A stretch of DNA of 64,000 nt from Planctomycetota bacterium (GCA_016795325.1 JAEUHY010000064.1:1-64000), one strand, 5' to 3'; counted from the stretch's first letter, positions 40,683 through 49,979 are shown. The notes: generated by a model not told the origin, from the sequence alone. Made by a program: numbers and translations.

Positions 40683-41031
40683 TCACGCCCCGCCGGCAGC
40701 CGGCGCGGTCGGCCGCGCCGCCTCTTCGCGCTCCTCGGCGCGGCCGCCGTCGAGTTCCTGTCGACAGCACAACTCGACCCCGACCATCACGCCGATCGAT
40801 TGGCTCAGCCTGGCGCCCGCTTCGTGCGCTGCCAGCAATTCACCCACCGCGACGGGATCGAAGATCCCGCGTTGCCGGAAGCGCTCGGATTCGAGAATGC
40901 TCCACGCGGCGTCGTGCCACGGACCCGCGCCGCGCCAGCCTTCGGGGTCGTGCATGCGCATGGATGGGAGCAGGTCAAGGCCAATGCGAGTCCCGACCTC
41001 CCCGATCAGGCGGTGGGCCGCGAGGCGGGTA
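40683..41031 (-). pseudogene. Asparagine-synthase-like C-terminal fragment
   Basis: 'GPWHDAAWSILESERFRQRG' followed by 'IFDPVAVGELLAAHEAGARL' and 'VGVELCCRQELD' resembles the extreme C-terminus of glutamine-hydrolysing asparagine synthases (pattern: G-x-F-x-P ... L-x-x-H-x-x-G ... E-L-W-x-R). No start and no synthetase core; it is cut at 41032 by an IS91-type terminus. The identity rests on a short region. Confidence 0.45.
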
Positions 41032-41265
41032 GGACATCCAAGCGGAGGACTTCGGCCGGACGCGGTCGGAGTCGACCGCGAGACCGAGGTACGCCGCGGA
41101 GCGCCGATTCGTCTAGTGGCCTCCCGAGGTCAGCTCGAGCAGCGGTGAGCGAGGTTGCGAGGCTGGCGAGGCTCGCTGGGTCGGTGGTGCGGGCGCTTTG
41201 GATATGACCGGACCTAACTCGCTGGCGCGGGTTGCAGGCGAGGAGCGTGCTCGGCGGCGTGAGTT
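41032..41265 (+). repeat. IS91-type terminus, copy R3
   Basis: It begins GGACATCCAAGCGGAGGAC and aligns with 33581-33820 and 46203-46445, including the 'GACCGAGGTACGCCGCGG' and 'GCGAGGAGCGTGCTCG' segments. The transposase is absent; IS3-family sequence follows instead. Confidence 0.7.
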
Positions 41266-41289
41266 GTCAAGGGACGGACCGCAGCGCGC

Positions 41290-41928
41290 GGATCGAGCGG
41301 CTGCGCGAGCTGACGTAGGGACGTCCGCGCTTCGAGTAATCCGCTTGAATCGCGTGCTCGTGCGCGCAGACTCGCTTGTGAACAAGACGAAGGTCTACCG
41401 CCTGTCCCAAGAGTTCGGGCTGGTGATCCTCAAGAAATGGACGCGCACGCGCGCGAGCCACCTGCGCGTCCCGCCGAGTCCGACGCAGCCAGGCAGTGAG
41501 CGCTGGGCCATCGACTCCGTCCACGACAGAACACGCGACGAGCGGTCGCTCCGCGGGCTCACGGCAATCGACGCGCACACGCACGAGTGTCTTGTGCTGA
41601 TCGTGCGCCGATCCCTCAGCCCCGCCCGAGTCATCGATGCGGTGGAGCGCGCCATCGCGGCTCACAGCAAGCCGCAGAGGATCATCTGCGACAACGGGGC
41701 CGAGTTCACGAGCGACCACTTCGACGCGCGGGCTTACCAGCGCGGTGTCGCGCTGGGCTTCATCCTGCCAGGCCGCAAGACGTAGGAGGCTTCATCGAGT
41801 TCTTCAACGGGCGGCTACGCGACGAGCGCCTCAACACCAACTGGTTCGAGGACCCGCCCGACGCCGACCGAGTGATTCAGGCCTGGGTTCTGGGCAATAA
41901 CGAATCGAGGCCCGGCGCTCGAGTCGAC
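41290..41928 (+). pseudogene. IS3-family (IS407-like) OrfB transposase, degraded
   Basis: Reading on the plus strand, 'RWAIDSVHDRTRDERSLRGL', 'TAIDAHTHECLVLIVRRS', 'RIICDNGAEFTSDHFDARAY' and, after a frame change at TAG 41783-41785, 'FIEFFNGRLRDERLNTNWF' are the conserved core of IS407-group OrfB, with D (CDNG), D/E and E (FIEFF) positions visible. The N-terminal part (about 41290-41400) has stops and shifts. A 38-bp palindrome (41929-41966) ends it. Confidence 0.82.
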
Positions 41929-41966
41929 CAGCTTCCGCCGGCGACGTACGTCGCCGGCGGAAGCTG
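41929..41966. repeat. Perfect 38-bp palindrome
   Basis: CAGCTTCCGCCGGCGACGT followed directly by its exact reverse complement, without a loop. It lies at the end of the degraded IS3 OrfB. It could be a fold-back of an element end or a protein/cruciform site. Confidence 0.8.
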
Positions 41967-42148
41967 CAGGTGGCTGTTCGCCAAAGTCCGAGAGTTCTCG
42001 CCTCGCATGCACGCGCGTCGGGGGCGACGTCACGCATGCGGACATTCACATGGACTCCAGCGCCGCTGTCGGAGGCGGTCACTCGCGTGTGGAGGTCGGT
42101 CTTCTCACCCGACCTGACTGTGAGACCCACGCGCCGACATCTCGGTTC

Positions 42149-44143
42149 TCAGTTCGTTGCGGGCGCCGAATACACGAGCAGGTGCACTTCGCCGAGATCG
42201 CACTCGACTCGCAACCGATAGTGCGCGAGCGCGGTCGGCGTGCCGGACGGTTGGGGCTCGACGATCGTCAGCCGATCGTCGTCCCAGGACAGTTGCACCA
42301 GCGTCCGACCGAGCGAGACCCCGCCGTCCTGGATGAGCTCTGCCCCGCGGATCGGTATGCTCGGCAAGTGAAACTCGGTCCGGCGCGGAAACCCGCCGCA
42401 GGTCGTCAGCACCGTGCTCGGCCACGTTTCCGCGAACGCCTTCGGCACGCGGTCCAAGAGGACAGTGCCGCAAGACACCTCTCCGGAGTCGATCGAATCG
42501 CGAACCTGCACCTCCGCGACGATCGCCCCGAAGACGTTCGACGAGGGCATGTCGGAGAGCTCCAGACGGGTACGATTTCCATCGGGAACCACCGCCCACC
42601 GTGCTGTCGGAGGGCGGGCGGACACGTCGAGAGTCAGTCCGTTCGATGTGTCCGCATTCAGCTCACAGTTCACCGCGGGAAGAGGCTCGCCCTCGACCCA
42701 CCGGAACGGGCCTTGGAGGGTGGGAGTCAAGGCGCTCTCCACACCCTTCACGGCGAAACGAAGTTTCAGCTGAAGCCGCTCCGTGTAGGGCTGGGCGTAA
42801 TAAGGGAACGCTATCTCGATCGATTCGGTTTCAGAGCCGTTGAGTTCGAATTCGACGGCGAGCTCACCCTCCTGCTGTCCAAGGATCGTCCGATGGTCGA
42901 ATCCGAGAGAGATCACGCCGCACGTCGCCGTGGGCGGCTCCATTGAAAGCATCGAGTCGCTGAAGTTCTCCAGCACTACCCGAGCTCGACGAGTCACCGA
43001 CGCCGGTGCATGGGACGGGAGGTCGTGGCTGACGATCCGCCAGTGGCGCGCCCCCTCGATCAGTTCCAGTTTCGCGAGAGTATGCGGGACCCGTGTGGTC
43101 TGTTTGTTCCGCGACTCCGCCTGCAGGGCCAACATAGCGTCGCTCGGACGCTCGGGGCCGGCTGTGTAGCTCTGGAATGTCCCGAAGCGACGATCGTGAA
43201 CTTCCTGCCCGACCTCGCCGATCCAGGAGAGCGACTCGGCTGTGGGCGCCGCTTCTTCGATTCGCGCCGTGTTGACGACCTGCACTCGGTACGTACAGTC
43301 CGCCCCGGGTGCGAACCAGCGCTCTTCCAACTGCGTGGGGAACGGTTCGTCCCCCGTCCACCTGAGCGAAACGCCGACACAGACCTGATCCAGGCAGTCG
43401 CGGTAACGCACGGAAAGCTGCCGGCGCGCACCATAGTTGTCGTACTCTAGTTCTGCATATCCCGGCGTTGTCATGACGCCGTTTGGCAGGTACATGTCCT
43501 TGAATTGGTCCAGCAGTTCGAGATCGAGCATCGAAATCGAGACTGAGAATCCGTTGTCATGCGCCTGAACAAGTCGCTCCTTGCTGGCCTGTTCGAGCAG
43601 GACGCCGATCTGCCGGAAGTGCCGGCCGAAGAGCATCACGGCGCCGTACTCGGCGTCCCAGACTTCCGGCAGCGTGAGTCGTTGAGCCGGACCTGTTCGT
43701 CCGGCGCTGGTGTTCCAAACGGTGAGGCCGCTCGGATCCCAGACCCGCCACTCGGTCCAGTCCGCGAGGTCGTGTCCTTCCTGGCCGCGTGTCTGCTGCC
43801 GGAACCACGGCCACGCGACGTCCAGGCGTTCCGAGGTTCGAATGCGTTTGTCCGGCTCTGCGTTCATGATGCACGGCGGGACCTTCCCTGCCGCGCGTCT
43901 CCTCAGCACAACGCCATTGATCACACCGGTTTGGATCGTGCAGGCTTCGCGCGCGACCTCGAAGTGGCGCTGGGCGGCGCGCACCTGATCCTCTTCGAGT
44001 GCGTCGTAGCGAGTGTCGTATTCCACCCAATAGGAAGCTGTGTGAGGGAACGCGAGTTCTTCGCGCACTTGCCGCAGATGCGTGTCTGTGGGGTCGCTGG
44101 CAACTGCGAGAAGCAGGCCCGTGAGTGTGAGCAAGGGGGTCAT
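42149..44143 (-). CDS. Large exported hypothetical protein
   Basis: A 664-residue protein. ATG 44143 gives a short signal peptide 'TPLLTLTGLLLAVAS'. The N-terminal ~250 residues are mixed and charged ('DTRYDALEEDQVRAAQRHFE'); the C-terminal ~300 are beta-rich with Cys-containing loops such as 'TCGVISLGFDHRTI', 'EVSCGTVLLDRVPK' and 'TTCGGFPRRTEF', the CG pairs recalling DUF1573-like strands but not diagnostic. It lies 80 nt downstream of 44224-45570, so both are probably one operon. Codon use is less GC-biased than the core genes. Family unknown. Confidence 0.72.
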   Translation of the reverse strand: MTPLLTLTGLLLAVASDPTDTHLRQVREELAFPHTASYWVEYDTRYDALEEDQVRAAQRHFEVAREACTIQTGVINGVVLRRRAAGKVPPCIMNAEPDKRIRTSERLDVAWPWFRQQTRGQEGHDLADWTEWRVWDPSGLTVWNTSAGRTGPAQRLTLPEVWDAEYGAVMLFGRHFRQIGVLLEQASKERLVQAHDNGFSVSISMLDLELLDQFKDMYLPNGVMTTPGYAELEYDNYGARRQLSVRYRDCLDQVCVGVSLRWTGDEPFPTQLEERWFAPGADCTYRVQVVNTARIEEAAPTAESLSWIGEVGQEVHDRRFGTFQSYTAGPERPSDAMLALQAESRNKQTTRVPHTLAKLELIEGARHWRIVSHDLPSHAPASVTRRARVVLENFSDSMLSMEPPTATCGVISLGFDHRTILGQQEGELAVEFELNGSETESIEIAFPYYAQPYTERLQLKLRFAVKGVESALTPTLQGPFRWVEGEPLPAVNCELNADTSNGLTLDVSARPPTARWAVVPDGNRTRLELSDMPSSNVFGAIVAEVQVRDSIDSGEVSCGTVLLDRVPKAFAETWPSTVLTTCGGFPRRTEFHLPSIPIRGAELIQDGGVSLGRTLVQLSWDDDRLTIVEPQPSGTPTALAHYRLRVECDLGEVHLLVYSAPATN

Positions 44144-44223
44144 GATCGAATGCCGTGGAGAGGTGCTGGTCGGTCGAACGGGAACTGGCTCCGGCGCCGA
44201 GTGCGCGCCGGAGCCGCCTTGCG

Positions 44224-45570
44224 CTAGTTGCAGCTCTTGACTTTGACGTTGACAGTCTCGCCCGCGACGGGCGTGTACTTGCAGCAACGCCGCGTAATCG
44301 GGCTCATGACCGTGGTGTGGAACTCACCAGTCGTCTTGGCCTTAACGATGAGCCAGTTCATCTCGCCTTCGACCGAGATCTTGAGTCCTACCTCGACCGA
44401 ACCCGCATCGCGGTCTTCCGTGCCGGCGTACACGTACTTCGGGCACGTCATGTCCACTTCACGATTGATGCACTCTTCGTTGCCTTCTCGGCAGCCGCCC
44501 TCACGGACGATGCCCACGTTCCCGGTCTTGCAGTCGGGATTGATCGGCGCTTCGACGAGTTCGACGAACGGGCGCGTGCAGTTCAGGCTGCGGTCCCCGC
44601 CGGTCGGGCTGCACGAGCCTGGCACGCAACGCTTGTTCTCCTCGACCGTCGTGTCGGCGTCGTTGTCTCCGTCGCCGAAGTCCGTGAAGCCGGAGATGCC
44701 GTACTGGACCTCCGTGTCGTGGGGATCGACCTGACACCACGGGCCATCCGAGCTGACGCCGTCGCTGCGCGTCACGCGCGGGAACGCGGAGCCTTCCGAC
44801 TTGGCGACCGTGTCCAGTGCGTAGACCACTGTTCCCGCGGGGATCGTAACCGTCCAGGAATTGATCGGTCCGCCGTTGTCGAGTTGGAACGTCGCGCTCC
44901 CCAGCATTTCGATGTTGAGCGACATGTCCACTGGCGCGGGATCAGCCATGAGAATTGTGACCTGCACGCGATCACCGATCCCAGGCGACTGGTTGTCGAC
45001 CAGGGTGAGGATCTCGGGATAGTCCGTGTTGAAAGTCAGGATGGCGTAGTTGTCGAAGTTGATCGGGACTCCCAAGGCGTTGCGAGAGAGAGAGCCTTTC
45101 TCGCCGAGCACGAACAGCACGAACGCGCCGCCGTTGGGCAGAGAGGGGTACGCACTGGACCCGATGTTCTGGGCCACAGGCACGTCCAACTGAGCTTGCC
45201 CGACGCCCGTAGCCGGATCGAAGGAGATCAGCGGCAGCACCGACTGGTTTTCGTCGTCTCCGTGCCATTCGCTCGATCCGAGCGGCGCGAAGTCGGAGTT
45301 GCGCACCGACCACAGCGTGGCGAGATTCGGGGTGATGAACTGCCCCAACGTGTAGTCGTAGTGCGGCGTTGCGAACGTCACGGTAGCGCGGAGATGTCCC
45401 CCGTGCGTCACGACGAACGGCGCCGTCGCGGTGATGTTCTGAACAGCACCATCGTTGGTGACGTAGTGGGTCTGGGAAAGGAAGGCTTGAGATTGCGCTG
45501 ACGCATCGCCGGCGAAAGCCAGCAGCACGAGCGGCGCGAGATCGCGCAGCACACGCAGAGTGGAAAACAT
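44224..45570 (-). CDS. Secreted Cys-rich hypothetical protein
   Basis: A 448-residue protein with signal peptide 'VLRDLAPLVLLAFAGDASAQ' after ATG 45570. Residues ~30-250 are beta-rich, including a stretch like 'QVTILMADPAPVDMSLNIEM'. After ~290 the sequence is Cys-rich: 'ENKRCVPGSCSPTGGDRSLN', 'CREGNEECINREVDMTCPK', ending 'RRCCKYTPVAGETVNVKVKS' then Cys-Asn. About a dozen cysteines suggest disulphide-stabilised extracellular domains. First gene of a two-gene operon with 42149-44143. No known family recognised. Confidence 0.72.
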   Translation of the reverse strand: MFSTLRVLRDLAPLVLLAFAGDASAQSQAFLSQTHYVTNDGAVQNITATAPFVVTHGGHLRATVTFATPHYDYTLGQFITPNLATLWSVRNSDFAPLGSSEWHGDDENQSVLPLISFDPATGVGQAQLDVPVAQNIGSSAYPSLPNGGAFVLFVLGEKGSLSRNALGVPINFDNYAILTFNTDYPEILTLVDNQSPGIGDRVQVTILMADPAPVDMSLNIEMLGSATFQLDNGGPINSWTVTIPAGTVVYALDTVAKSEGSAFPRVTRSDGVSSDGPWCQVDPHDTEVQYGISGFTDFGDGDNDADTTVEENKRCVPGSCSPTGGDRSLNCTRPFVELVEAPINPDCKTGNVGIVREGGCREGNEECINREVDMTCPKYVYAGTEDRDAGSVEVGLKISVEGEMNWLIVKAKTTGEFHTTVMSPITRRCCKYTPVAGETVNVKVKSCN

Positions 45571-45992
45571 ACGGACACCTTGGTCGCGTGGAAGGGTAGA
45601 ACGGACTTGACGAGCACGGCATGCACGGCGCATGCGCGATTCGATCGGCAAGCGACTTTCGGCTCGGATTCGAGCAGCGCGAACACGGCCGGAAGTCGGC
45701 GTATTTGCCCCGCCCGCGCGCTCGAAGTTGCAGAAATGCGGAGGCATGTCCCGCGCGAGGCGCGTGCCTCGCGTTGGCGCTGGTGCATGAAGCCCGGGTC
45801 CAGAGCCATCGCTAGCCAGATCGCAGCATCAGCTTGTTGCCGGACCGGGCACCCCGACGGGAGTGAACGGATGAACTCTCGCGCGCACCGGCGTAGACGC
45901 CGACGCACCGCGTGCCGCGCTGGACGGCCCACGACCGCGGCCTCGTCCAGCGAGGTGAGTCACGGATTCGCTGAAGCGCGGACGCGACGCAT
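45571..45992. other. Intergenic region upstream of the secreted operon
   Basis: About 420 bp holding the promoter of the minus-strand operon. No supported gene on either strand; it grades into an IS5-type remnant at ~45993. Confidence 0.45.
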
Positions 45993-46202
45993 GTGGACGC
46001 TCGCTGGCTTCGGCAAGCGCGGCGGCCAGCGCAAGTACTCGGACTTCGGCGTCGAAACGGCATTGACGTTGCGGCTCGTGGTGCACCTGACCCTGCGCTA
46101 GACCGAGGAGCTCCTGTTCTCGATCTCTGCGATGCTGGGCCGCGACCTGTGCGCGCCTCACCACCCGACGCTTTTCCGTCGAAGCCAGCAGCTCAGCGGA
46201 TA
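45993..46202 (+). pseudogene. IS5-type transposase, N-terminal fragment
   Basis: 'GKRGGQRKYSDFGVETALTL' followed by 'RLVVHLTLR', an in-frame TAG (46099-46101), then 'TEELLFSISAMLGRDLC' and 'HHPTLFRRSQ' matches the helix-rich N-terminus of IS5/ISL2-like transposases, where the TAG position normally holds Gln. The catalytic domain is missing because an IS91-type terminus starts at 46203. Confidence 0.72.
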
Positions 46203-46605
46203 GGACATCCAAGCGGATGACTTTCGCGCGGGGGCGGTCGGGGTCGAGCGCAAGACGGACGTTCGCCGCGGCTGGCGGATCCGTGAAGTGGCGTCCCAAG
46301 GCCCCAACAGGGCTCGTTGGGTCGGGTTTCGAGGGTGGCGAGGCGCGCCGGTTCGGTGGCGCGGGCGTTTTCGATACGACCGAGCCCACTCGCTGGCGCG
46401 GGTCCCGGGCGAGAAGCGTGCTCGCTGGCGTAAGGGACGCGCGACTCAGGCGAAGTCGAGCTGTTCGCGTGAGCGCGCGGCCGTGGAGGCTCGGTCAGGT
46501 GGCCGAGATGCGCGAGGATCTTGCGCACGACGACTGGGTCTGTGAGCTGCGCGATGAGGCGGCGTGGGCGACCGCAGTGCGGACACGTGAGGACGTCGAC
46601 GCCGA
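46203..46605 (-). pseudogene. IS91-type terminus R4 plus last codons of its transposase
   Basis: 46203-46445 is the same non-coding end as at 33581-33820; from the stop at 46446 the minus strand encodes 'VDVLTCPHCGRPRRLIAQLT' then 'DPVVVRKILAHLGHLTEPPR', the end of an IS91 transposase. Similarity to the 33.8 kb copy ends near 46605, where IS3 OrfA sequence begins, so the element is a short stub. Confidence 0.75.
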
Positions 46606-46800
46606 CGACGGGCCGCAGAGCGAGCCCCTCGACGCCGTGCGCGCGAAGCTCAGGGCGCCACGCCGTGAGCAGCGAAGACTAGAGAGCCTCGCGACGCAAC
46701 AGCGCGCCGGTCTCGCCGTGACCTTGCTCGCGTCGGCCTCGGCGTCGATGCGAGCCTTGCACTCGGCGCTGAACTGACGACGCTTGGGACCCACGACAAC
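46606..46800 (-). pseudogene. IS3-family OrfA fragment joined to the IS91 stub
   Basis: On the minus strand 'GPKRRQFSAECKARIDAEAD' begins an OrfA helix-turn-helix protein; after one frameshift it continues 'GALLRREALYSSLLTAWRPE' and 'LRAHGVEGLAL'. It then runs directly into the IS91 C-terminal codons, giving a chimeric remnant. Confidence 0.68.
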
Positions 46801-47177
46801 CTCGGGCTCGGCGTCAGCGCCCCGAGAGGGGCGCGCGACAGTTCAGTGGGACTGTTCGACAACGGCAGGCATCCTTCGGCCCTCGACACTAAACGGGAGG
46901 CTTGAAGGTGTCTCGCTCACGTTGGCAAGGAGGGCAGTCGAGATGGACGGCAGACAGGAAACGAGTCAGACGGTCGGAGAGCTGGCACGAATGCCGCATC
47001 CTCCCGGCGTCACCCGCCCTGTGCAGCCGGACACATGGGTAACACTCTTGACCGGGCACATGGGTAACAGCCCGCGCGAATCTCGGCGAGGAGTCCGGCG
47101 GGAAACAACGGGAGGATCGTTTCGGAGCCGAGGAACGTGACGCGACCCTCGCCCTCCTGCGACCGTATTCTGGCGAC
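46801..47177. other. IS-end-like repeats and sigma-gene upstream region
   Basis: Two direct copies of CACATGGGTAACA (47032-47044 and 47057-47069), 25 bp apart, resemble the 'TGTTACCCATGTG' ends found beside IS481-type transposases. On the minus strand a short Cys-rich frame ('CQLSDRLTRFLSAVHLDCPP') ends near 46890. No intact gene. The promoter of the sigma factor at 47178 must lie at the right edge. Confidence 0.5.
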
Positions 47178-47900
47178 ATGGCGGAGCGTGTCTCGACAGC
47201 GCCGGGCTTCCGGACGACGCAGTGGAGCCTGGTGTTGGATGCGGTGGCGCCGGAGCGGGACGCGCGCGCGGCACTCGAGACGCTGTGCTCCACCTACTGG
47301 TATCCCCTGTACGGATTCGTGCGACGTCACGGTTGGTCGCACGAGGATGCGCAGGACCTGGTTCAGGCGTTTTTCGCGCGCCTGATCGAGAAGCGCGATT
47401 GGCGCGTCGCCCCAGAGCGCGGGCGCTTTCGGTCATTCCTGATGGCGGCCATGCGCAACTTCATGGCCAACGCTCGCGATCACGACCGGGCGGACAAGCG
47501 CGGCGGCGGCGCCCCGCTCATCTCGATCGACGACGAGGCCTCGGGACGCTTCGCGGCGGAGCCGATCGAGCACGCGACTCCACAATCGCTGTTCGAGCGT
47601 GCGTTCGCGCTTCGCCTCCTCGACGAGGCGCTCGGTCGGCTGGAAGCCGAGCAGGCAAGTGCTGGAAACTCCCGACGCTTCGCGGCTCTGCGTCCCTATC
47701 TGGGCGCCGACGCGGCTCTGCCGGCGTACGCGGCGCTGGCCGCGGAGTTGTCGATGAACGAAGGTGCGCTGCGCGTCGCGCTGCATCGTCTGCGTCAACG
47801 CCACGGGGAGCTCGTGCGCCGGGCCGTTGCGGACATCGTGCAGGACCCGGCCGACGTCGAGTCGGAGATCGACGCCCTGTTGGCGGCGCTCTCCCCATGA
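47178..47900 (+). CDS. ECF-type sigma factor partnered with a Ser/Thr kinase
   Basis: A 240-residue sigma factor. N-terminal 'FRTTQWSLVLDAVAPERDAR' is characteristic of planctomycetal ECF factors; region 2 has 'YWYPLYGFVRRHGWSHEDAQ' and 'DLVQAFFARLIEKRDW', then 'GRFRSFLMAAMRNFMANARD'. Region 4 is divergent: 'AYAALAAELSMNEGALRVAL' followed by 'HRLRQRHGELVRR'. A kinase gene follows 108 nt downstream. In characterised ECF/kinase pairs the kinase phosphorylates and activates the sigma; I infer the same here. Confidence 0.9.
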   Translation: MAERVSTAPGFRTTQWSLVLDAVAPERDARAALETLCSTYWYPLYGFVRRHGWSHEDAQDLVQAFFARLIEKRDWRVAPERGRFRSFLMAAMRNFMANARDHDRADKRGGGAPLISIDDEASGRFAAEPIEHATPQSLFERAFALRLLDEALGRLEAEQASAGNSRRFAALRPYLGADAALPAYAALAAELSMNEGALRVALHRLRQRHGELVRRAVADIVQDPADVESEIDALLAALSP

Positions 47901-48008
47901 GCTGCGGCGCCGGCGTCCGCGGCAAGAACGGCACGCTTCGTTCGGCTGCGCCGAGATGAGCCACAAATCTCGTAACAGCAGTCGGACGCTCCTTATCCAG
48001 CCCGCGCC

Positions 48009-49979
48009 ATGAGCACGACCCAACGCTGCACCCGGTGTGGTGCGACCCTGACTCCGGATCGGGCCGGCTGCCCCCGTTGCCTGCTCGAGGCAGCCCGCGC
48101 GGCCTCGGCCGGGGCGGCGCCGAGCCGAGAGAAGCCTCCGTCCATCGATCAGCTCGCAGCGGGCTTCCCGCAGCTCGAGTTCGAAGCGCTCGTCGGACAG
48201 GGCGGCATGGGTTGCGTCTATCGGGCCCGGCACGTGCAGCTGGGCCGGACGGTCGCGCTCAAGATCCTCGCCCCAGGCGCCGAGGACGACGCCCGGTTCG
48301 AGGAGCGTTTCCTGCGCGAGGCGCGTGCGCTGGCGAAGCTCGACCATCCCGGCATCGTGCGTGTGTACGACTTCGGCCGCGCGGGCAACCGCTGGTACTT
48401 GCTGATGGAGTTCGTCGAGGGTGCAAACCTGCGCGGCCTGCTCGACGGCGGCCGCGTGTCGCCCGAATTGGCCTTGGGAATCGTGCCGCAGCTATGCGAC
48501 GCGCTCGAATACGCGCACTCGGTCGGCGTCGTGCACCGCGACATCAAGCCCGAGAATGTGCTGATCGACGCGAGCGGACGCGTGAAGCTCGCCGACTTTG
48601 GCCTGGCGAAGGTGCTCGACGCGCCGCTGGCGGAGCGCACGGCCACCGAAGTGGTGATGGGCACGCTGAACTACATGGCGCCCGAGCAGATGTCCCGACC
48701 GCGCGATGTGGACCATCGTGCCGACATCTACTCACTGGGCGTCGTGTTCTACGAGATGCTGACCGGCGAGCTGCCGCGCGGACGTTTCGAGCCGCCTTCC
48801 AAGCACGTCAAGGTCCACGTGCGCATCGACGAAGTCGTGTTGAAGAGCCTCGAGCCGTCGCCCGAACGGCGCTACCAGCACGCGAGCGAGGTCCGCACCG
48901 ATCTGGAACGGCCATGGCCGGAGGCGAGCGCCCCGCCCGTCGCACCGCGCACGCCCGACACCGAACGTCCGCCAGCGCGGCCTCTGAGCGTCGTGTGGAC
49001 CGTCGCGCTCTGGCTCGCCGCCTCGGTCGGCCTGTGGGTCTTGTACTGGAGGTTCGCCTACAGCTTCGGCCTGAGCGGCATGGCGCTCCACGGTGGAGCA
49101 CAGGCGCTGGCCGCCTTCGCGTTCCTGCGCCGCGACATCGTGGAGACCGACGAGAGCCGCCGGTTCGTGCGCGTGGTGCTCTTCGCCGTGGCGCTGGGTT
49201 GCGGGTTCGGTGCGTGGACCCTGCGGTCGGTCGCCGCATGGGAGGTGACGACCTCCACCAACTGGGCGCCCGATCGCTTCGCAGCTTCGTTCGATCTCGT
49301 GCAGCCTGAGACCGAGCGCGCCGTCGAGGTCGCCTACGGCCCCAAGCGCGTCGTGGTGGGCCAGACGAGCAACTGGAGGGCCTGGGAGAACAGCGACCTC
49401 GACCGGCTCAACAACAAGGCTTGGACGTTGATCGCCGGGATCGCCTGGATTCTGGCCGGAACGGCGCTGCTAACCGCCAGGGGCAAGAGCAATTGGCGCG
49501 CGGTGATCTTGGCCTCGTTCACGACCCTCGGAGTTCCCCTCGTCTCCTCCGCCATGGTCTCGGACGGCTATCGCGCGTTGGCGCCGGATCGGCGACCCGC
49601 AAGACCGGACACGGGGACGTGCATGTCCCGCACGGGGCATCTCGGCGCGTACAAGATCGTGGGTCAGTGGATCGAGGAACAGGGTCTGGGCAGAGTGCAC
49701 GAGTCGGAGTGGAGCATCGAGCTCAACGGCGAGCGGAAGGACGGCTACTACACTCGCCTGCTCGTGGCGGACGAACCCTCGCGATTCGATCGTTGGAAGT
49801 TCGATCCGCTCCACGGTCCGCGCCCGCGGATCTTCCCCAAGCTCGAGTTCGTGCTCGTGTGTGTGCACACGATCGGAGCCACCACCGTCGTTTGGCGCGC
49901 GGAGCACATCGAAGATCCCACCCGGCGTGCAGAGTTCGAGAGCGCCCTCTCCGACCTGACCAAGCGCCTCACGGATTGA
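48009..49979 (+). CDS. Transmembrane Ser/Thr protein kinase (PknB-like)
   Basis: A 656-residue protein. An N-terminal zinc ribbon ('RCTRCGATLTPDRAGCPRCL') precedes a complete kinase domain at ~57-310: 'LVGQGGMGCVYRARH', 'VALKILAPG', 'VVHRDIKPENVLID', 'LADFGLAKV', 'MGTLNYMAPEQM'. Four or so hydrophobic segments follow ('SVVWTVALWLAASVGLWVL', 'VVLFAVALGCGFGAWTL', 'LIAGIAWILAGTALL' and one more), ending in an extra domain with 'IELNGERKDGYYTRLLVADE'. It probably senses an envelope or cytosolic cue and controls the upstream ECF factor. Confidence 0.92.
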   Translation: MSTTQRCTRCGATLTPDRAGCPRCLLEAARAASAGAAPSREKPPSIDQLAAGFPQLEFEALVGQGGMGCVYRARHVQLGRTVALKILAPGAEDDARFEERFLREARALAKLDHPGIVRVYDFGRAGNRWYLLMEFVEGANLRGLLDGGRVSPELALGIVPQLCDALEYAHSVGVVHRDIKPENVLIDASGRVKLADFGLAKVLDAPLAERTATEVVMGTLNYMAPEQMSRPRDVDHRADIYSLGVVFYEMLTGELPRGRFEPPSKHVKVHVRIDEVVLKSLEPSPERRYQHASEVRTDLERPWPEASAPPVAPRTPDTERPPARPLSVVWTVALWLAASVGLWVLYWRFAYSFGLSGMALHGGAQALAAFAFLRRDIVETDESRRFVRVVLFAVALGCGFGAWTLRSVAAWEVTTSTNWAPDRFAASFDLVQPETERAVEVAYGPKRVVVGQTSNWRAWENSDLDRLNNKAWTLIAGIAWILAGTALLTARGKSNWRAVILASFTTLGVPLVSSAMVSDGYRALAPDRRPARPDTGTCMSRTGHLGAYKIVGQWIEEQGLGRVHESEWSIELNGERKDGYYTRLLVADEPSRFDRWKFDPLHGPRPRIFPKLEFVLVCVHTIGATTVVWRAEHIEDPTRRAEFESALSDLTKRLTD

